From Ascidia mentula (Eukaryota > Chordata > Ascidiacea > Phlebobranchia > Ascidiidae), in contig OX387199.1 of the NCBI GenBank assembly GCA_947561715.1, forward strand, positions 3,291,001-3,355,000: a DNA stretch of 64,000 bases, given 5' to 3'. This document shows, one piece after another, positions 58,421 through 64,000 of the stretch; the stretch's first letter is position 1, and each line of letters starts with the position of its first letter. A program made the position numbers and the translations under genes. The notes beneath the pieces are model-generated. The model was given only the letters and a program-made list of their open reading frames with translations, was not told the DNA's origin and made no database searches.

Positions 58421-58948
58421 AAGTCATTGTGTATGCTGTGTGTTTGTTCAGATAGGGGTGTAAGAAGTCATTGTGTATGCTGTGTGTTTGTTCAGATAGG
58501 GGTGTAAGAAGTCATTGTGTATGCTGTGTGTTTGTTCAGATAGGGGTGTAAGAAGTCATTGCGTATGCTGTGTGTTTGTTCAGATAGGGGTGTAAGAAGT
58601 CATTGTGTATGCTGTGTGTTTGTTCAGATAGGGGTGTAAGAAGTCATTGTGTATGCTGTGTGTTTGTTCAGATAGGGGTGTAAGAAGTCATTGTGTATGC
58701 TGTGTGTTTGTTCAGATAGGGGTGTAAGAAGTCATTGCGTATGCTGTGTGTTTGTTCAGATAGGGGTGTAAGAAGTCATTGTGTATGCTGTGTGTTTGTT
58801 CAGATAGGGGTGTAAGAAGTCATTGTGTATGCTGTGTGTTTGTTCAGATAGGGGTGTAAGAAGTCATTGTGTATGCTGTGTGTTTGTTCAGATAGGGGTG
58901 TAAGAAGTCATTGTGTATGCTGTGTGTTTGTTCAGATAGGGGTGTAAA
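58421..58948 (+). repeat. 44-bp minisatellite, 12 copies
   Basis: The unit starts AAGTCATTGTGTATGCTG and ends CAGATAGGGGTGTAAG, and repeats every 44 bp exactly 12 times. Only two units carry a single T-to-C change (CATTGCGTATG), so the array is very uniform. It lies about 210 bp before the start codon of caspase D. Neither related flank copy has the array. Confidence 0.97.
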
Positions 58949-59156
58949 ACAGTACTTTTCCACTATTGTTCACTGGATCGTAAACGTTTGCTGTGAACTG
59001 AAGTAGAGTTTTTGAGAAAAACAATTTATGTCGGACTAGCAGTGCTTTATTTGTGTTTGCTGTTATTTTCATTGGCGGCCATTTTTGGGTCCCATAATTT
59101 TGGTTTGTTGTAACGAAAAACTGTTATATGTATTATAACAACTAAATCCCAATACG

Positions 59157-60691
59157 ATGACCCAACCAAACGAACTGAAACTCGACTCTGCGTCCGTGAA
59201 TGTTTTCTACGTTTTCAACAACATGAGTTTCGGTAAGTAAAGCAACTGTAAGTTTAACGCAGGTATCATTGCTCCATGTAGAAAGCCAACCAATTAATTT
59301 TAACCGGTTAGGAGACTGGTGCAACTTGCTACTCTGCATGAATACTCTTAGGAATGCAACAATGAACAAAGCTGCATCAGACGCTGTAGTTAACATGAAA
59401 CTAGATTGATAACACAGTATATCAACATTTGTTCTTGAATAAAATTCGTTCCTCAGGTTTTGTGCTTACCAATACCATTATGAGCCACTAAAAAACACAT
59501 TAAAATATTGAGATAATAAATGCAAATAATTACAACGTGTTTAGAGGATCCTTCATTGACTTACCGAAAAGGATCAGATGTTGATGCAAATAACCTCAAC
59601 CAACTTTTTAATAAATTTAATTTTGTTACAAGGGATCCATATTTGGACTTGAAACAGGACGAATTTAACAAGGTTACACGCGCGTAATGATCAGATAAAT
59701 TAAAACAGAAATAAATTTTCTAAAATTTGATATTTTCTTTCCGGCAACAGAGGATTGATGGAATATGTCATTATGTACGAGGGGTTAACAATCTCGGTTG
59801 CTTAGTGATAGCATTTCTCTCACATGGAAGTGAGGGAAGGCTACAAATGCATGACCGCAAAGTTTGCATTGATGACATTATAGATCAATTAAGCAAAGTG
59901 GAATCTTTGCACAGGAAACCAAAAATTCTTATTTTCCAAGTAAGATTACCATTCCTTTTAGTTGTAAGTATGCCATATTTTGAATTTAGTTTCATAAGGG
60001 AGATGCCAAAGTCAAAATCACTTGTCAAAAAATCTAAGTATTCGTAGGCTTGCAGCGGAAATCGGGTGGCGAGAGGATTGCAATCCGTTACTGGGGATAA
60101 TGACCAGATTGACGTTTTAACAGAACACGGTACCCAGCAAAAAGTTGAAGAGGAAGGCAGCGACCTAATATCTTGCCTTCCCCTCATTTCAGAGTTCGTT
60201 GTATGTAACTCAACAGCAAAAGGTGAACCATAATAATGAACTTTTTGTTCATGAACGACAACAACACACACACATACAAAAAAAAATTACATACTCTTCG
60301 ATAAACCTTGGATTACTGTTACCCAGTTGGTCGTTAGAAAAACAAGGTATTCATTGCTTTCTTTGTATTGTCAGGTTACGTATCTTTCCGAGACCCAGAG
60401 CACGGATCCCGGTTCATTCGCAAGTTTTGCGAAGTTTTCAAAAACTACGCCGACGGTAAGACTGTATAGGGTCCTAGAAGCCAGAGAGTAAATACATTTT
60501 TCCCATTTATAAAAGGGCCTCTTGATAAAGAGTTGGACTTTCTGCAGTTGCTTACCAAAGTATCGGCCGAAGTGGCCAAAATGAATCCAGAAACCGAACG
60601 TCGCCAAATGCCGTCTTTCACATCCACTATGACCCAAAATCTTTATCTTCCGAGACGCAACAATGCGTCGGAACCAACGGATCAGCAGTAA
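59157..60691 (+). CDS. Caspase D, small caspase with QACSG active site
   Basis: Close paralogue of caspase C, about 276 residues. Exons: 59157-59232, 59545-59672, 59751-59939, 60048-60222, 60375-60455, 60516-60691 (TAA), all in phase. The start MTQPNELKLDSASV is a clean ATG, followed by VFYVFNNMSF. Pocket Arg is in TYRKGSDVDANNL, catalytic His in IAFLSHGSEG, catalytic Cys in IFQ|ACSGN, and small-subunit pocket Arg in GYVSFRDPEHGSRFI. The linker is three codons longer than in C (HGTQQKVEEEG). Exons 2, 3, 5 and 6 have the same lengths as in C. With almost no prodomain it resembles executioner caspases in layout, but its sequence is diverged and the Ser in QACSG is unusual. Upstream lies a 44-bp minisatellite. 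Confidence 0.86.
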
Positions 60692-61900
60692 TGACAAAGT
60701 TTATATTGCCTTTGTGCTGATAATAAGTAATGTATATATTTTGTGCTTGATAGCTCAATTCAGTTACACATTCCATAGTTCGACTTTGGGTTTAATTGTG
60801 AAGTTGTGCAGTTTTTCATTGATTAATGACTGTTGAGAAGCTCAATGTAGCATAAACTCCGATGTAGCAATAATACTTTATGTATAAACGGCTTCATACA
60901 ATTTCACTAGTCATTATGTATTGTTTCGCTTTGCACTGGTGAGTGTAGGTATATTGTATATCGTTATGCACCGTCGTCACATTGCATAGAGGAAATAGTG
61001 GTGATTTACGCTGCATAAAATTAACGCTCGTCCACTTGAGTTATGAATCATTATGTTTACTTCATAAAATAATCAGTCATAAATGCAACCCATTTCCGGA
61101 AAACCCGTGCCTTCTGTTGGTTGGGATCATCTTTTCGACAAAACAACACATTCTCCTTACAACGGGGTGATAAAATATATTTACCATCTCGAAACTCGGT
61201 ACATTGCTCATTACAGCACTACATTTTTCTTGCTTACCGCGTTACACCTATTGATATATACCAAACGAACACATCATAAGTTGTATTTTGTTGAATACAA
61301 AGGAGTGCCTGGATAACGTAATACGTGGTTGTGTCTTGTGTATCGCGTATGCTTATTAAATATTGTTTGATGTCCTTCAGAGATTGCATTTTGTTCAAAA
61401 CAATGATGATTTTAAATGTTTATTACACAAAATCAGTTTGCAGGCCTTTAGTTTAGGAGAAACGTTTGTTTCAACTTTACGTTGTTCCTACTCAGTAGCA
61501 ATAGTGGAGTGGCACAAAAAACACTGCCTTACTCACAGGCGAGATTGTCATCATGAAATCAAAACAGATGAAGATCTGTCTAACCGTTCAATTTCACCAT
61601 TAGCTATAAGCTGGTTTCTTACGCACAGGAAACAATTACGTTCAGTATTCAAGCGCAGGTTGGCTCCTCCACCCACTATACTGAGCAGGTGAATGAGACT
61701 GATGTGGTGTTGTTTGTTGTTCACTAAATTCGCAGACAATTACAGGTTGGCGGGCTGTTTCATGAGATGCAGCCTTAAATTGAGTTGTCGTCATGGTGTA
61801 TTGTTTATTAACTGCGTAGGTGTATAGAGATAGGAGGAATATTGTACGTTTTCCACCAAAACCCATATATACAGATATGTACATATTGTGTTTATTCTAT
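60692..61900. other. 3' flank of caspase D, shared with caspase C
   Basis: Aligns with 54065-55320, including the words TGATAGCTCAAT and TTTCGCTTTGCRCTGGT. No gene was recognised. Confidence 0.6.
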
Positions 61901-64000
61901 GATAGTTTGACTACGTTAGAAAGAGTTGTTTAGAAGTAAATGTAATATTTCCGACGTTTTGTTTTCTAATCGTTCATAACAATAATTTGTGTTCTTAACC
62001 TCTATATAATGTATTGATCATGACAAACACTCATTAGTGCCTAATCATTCCGCGTACTTATACTGAAATAAATCGCGTTACGCTTGGGATCTTACGGGTT
62101 GTGGGTCCTCCCTGATGGAACTTAAAGCAAAGTTGGCCGGTGGTGATTTTAGATCAGTGAAATGTGTAGAGTTGCAGACATGTGTAGCCTAAACTTTCTC
62201 CAGTCAGCAGACAACGACCGACCAGCACCGTCTGAAGACGAAAGTTTCGCGTCGAAGTTGATCGCATATAGAACACAAAGGCTGCTGGTATCGTGTCTCA
62301 CTTACATCAAGCTCAAATCAGTTGAACACAAAAGAATGTGTAGATAGTTGTTCGTAAAATACTTGATGTTAACCGTCTGTTGTCAACATAATAGCGATTT
62401 GTTAGTTTGACATGCAGCTATATCTTGTCCTATAATCGAACTTGCTGGATTGAACAATTAACGGGTTATTATTGTTTATTTAAATATTGCGTGAGTTGAA
62501 AGTAAGCTATTCGCAGCTATACTCTGCAGTTCAAAAAGTAACTTCTGTGTTAAAAAAAAATTTATGGCTTGCTGTGCAATGTGCGAATAAGTATTTGTTA
62601 ATTTAGAAAGCATTATTTATAACTCTCCTTTATAATCCATACAGCACATATTATAACAAGTGTATTGGAAAATTGGTTTTATATGTCAGGCTTTTAAGTT
62701 TAGACCTATATGATATACCGCTATGTTGGAGGTCAAGTTAATGAGTACTACAATCCCATGCCTAAACGTATTGCAAAGTTGCCAGCATTCGTGGTTTAGG
62801 CTACGATTAAATGCGTTTCAGCACAGAAACGTAGTAAAAGTTCGCGCGCACAGCATGATTCTCTTTTGAAAACAGTAACTAAGTGATATTTGACTGCATA
62901 CAAGGGCACAACAACATGTGTATACATATGTTTATAGTGGCACTTTTGCATGCTTCTGTAGGAAGTTTACTAAATGTTTTAATCCAATGGGCCACAGGTC
63001 AGTTAGTAAATTTGCAAACGGATATGCAAGTACAAAAACTCTGTTGATCGTTGTAATGTTGTTTTTTCATTTTTGAATGTATGTATGTTGGACCAGACAT
63101 GACAATACAATAATTTTAAAGTAAAATGTCCCAAAGGGTCCAACAGCTTTTTGGTACCTACCTATATTATACAAAACGGTTGTAATTTTTTTGTCTGTAC
63201 TGATTCACCCATACAAGGTGATCAAGAAACGCCGCCTAAACGTTAAATATGAATATGGTAATAAGATTGATTGCATTGGCGACATTAATCTGGCTTAATC
63301 CAGAACAGTCTCCCTTTAAAACAAATTTACAGTATGTTGCCCTTCATCAGGTGGTTTAACATAACATTTAACGTGTTTTTTGAAGTACTTGAAAGTGTGA
63401 TAATTTTGAAGGTGATAGTAATGAGATTCAGCAGCAAACTGATTTCTATTACCAATGATAAGGTAGAGCATTTCTCTTCAACAATATGACTTCTTACTTT
63501 TATGCCAGTTTTTGTATGGTTCTGCCGGTGGTTATTCTAGATCAGTGAAATATATAGAGTTGTAGTCATGTGCATCCTAAATTGTTTCCCGTCACGGTGT
63601 ATCGACCATGACAAACACACCTTTTATTGTGACTGAACAAAGCGGGCGCAACCAGCCAGTGCTTCCAAGCAAACTGTTATGCAACAGCCTTCATCACGAG
63701 GAAGAATGTAAGTTTAACAAAGTGGACACAGTTAAGGCACATAAACAAAAAAATACTTATGCAGAAATAAAGTTGCCCATGGGGGCTTATGGGTTGTGGA
63801 TTCTCAGTAATAGAACTCAAAGTACAGTTGTTGCACGATCCGCCAAATCACAAACTTTAAATTAGACAACCTGTACATGTGTGCCTTTTTCTTACGCTAT
63901 TGCCTGTTTGCTGTTTCTTGCACTTTACCACGTTTACACAACGATTCAATCCAAGCGTTCCCCATTGAACAGACAACGACCATCCAGCACCCTCTGTAGA
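61901..64000. repeat. Third copy of the caspase-cluster flank, running off the right edge
   Basis: 62890-63230 matches 57650-57960, and 63540-63680 matches 58270-58410 (for example GACCATGACAAACA). 62060-62260 and 63780-64000 match 50080-50310. No caspase exon is present in the window part of this unit. Confidence 0.7.

Noticed and set aside
63608..63865. An 85-codon frame near the right edge as a gene
   Set aside because: It lies in the third copy of the non-coding flank; the other copies of the same sequence have no such open frame.

Overview
This 64-kb window is animal nuclear DNA. It is AT-rich, with short to mid-sized introns, conserved splice sites and typical bilaterian gene families. 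The mix of genes suggests an ascidian tunicate such as a Ciona-like species: a TLX/PNR-type NR2E nuclear receptor, tandem BCO/RPE65-type carotenoid oxygenases and an expanded set of small caspases in compact genes. The species is an inference; nothing in the window proves it. All gene models were built by hand, by joining exons at GT/GC...AG sites with consistent reading phase and comparing the products with remembered family members.

Left part (1-27 kb): a complete POLR3D (RNA polymerase III subunit RPC4) gene on the minus strand (1471-4894); about 4.3 kb of apparently gene-free DNA; an 11-exon NR2E nuclear receptor (9234-13964) with a clear DNA-binding domain and a very diverged ligand-binding domain; then two adjacent 12-exon carotenoid oxygenase genes (16597-21086 and 21745-26800). 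Their intron positions and phases match one for one, so they arose by tandem duplication. One intron of the second gene carries a hAT-type MITE with an 8-bp target duplication.

Middle part (27.8-46 kb): two executioner-type caspase genes (A, 27818-32189; B, 41030-44960) sit on two copies of a segmental duplication that also includes their 3' flank. Between the copies lies a large inverted repeat (34934-40687). Its arms carry remnants of a non-LTR retrotransposon reverse transcriptase, and its left arm carries a 205-bp tandem array that is almost collapsed in the right arm. Near its centre two tRNA-like sequences face in opposite directions. Caspases A and B share two odd features: the Arg expected after the Trp of the S1-S4 pocket is Leu, and there is a long polybasic C-terminal tail.

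Right part (46-64 kb): a type I membrane protein gene with Ig-like and FN3-like ectodomains (46273-49846), followed by a second caspase cluster on repeated units. It has two intact small caspases (C, 52588-54064; D, 59157-60691) with a QACSG active-site motif, one broken caspase copy (55523-57300), a 44-bp minisatellite with 12 copies (58421-58948), and a third copy of the flanking unit that runs off the right edge. The best candidates for new biology are the polybasic-tailed, Arg-less caspase pair and the palindromic block between them. Three GC-AG introns are a further unusual feature.
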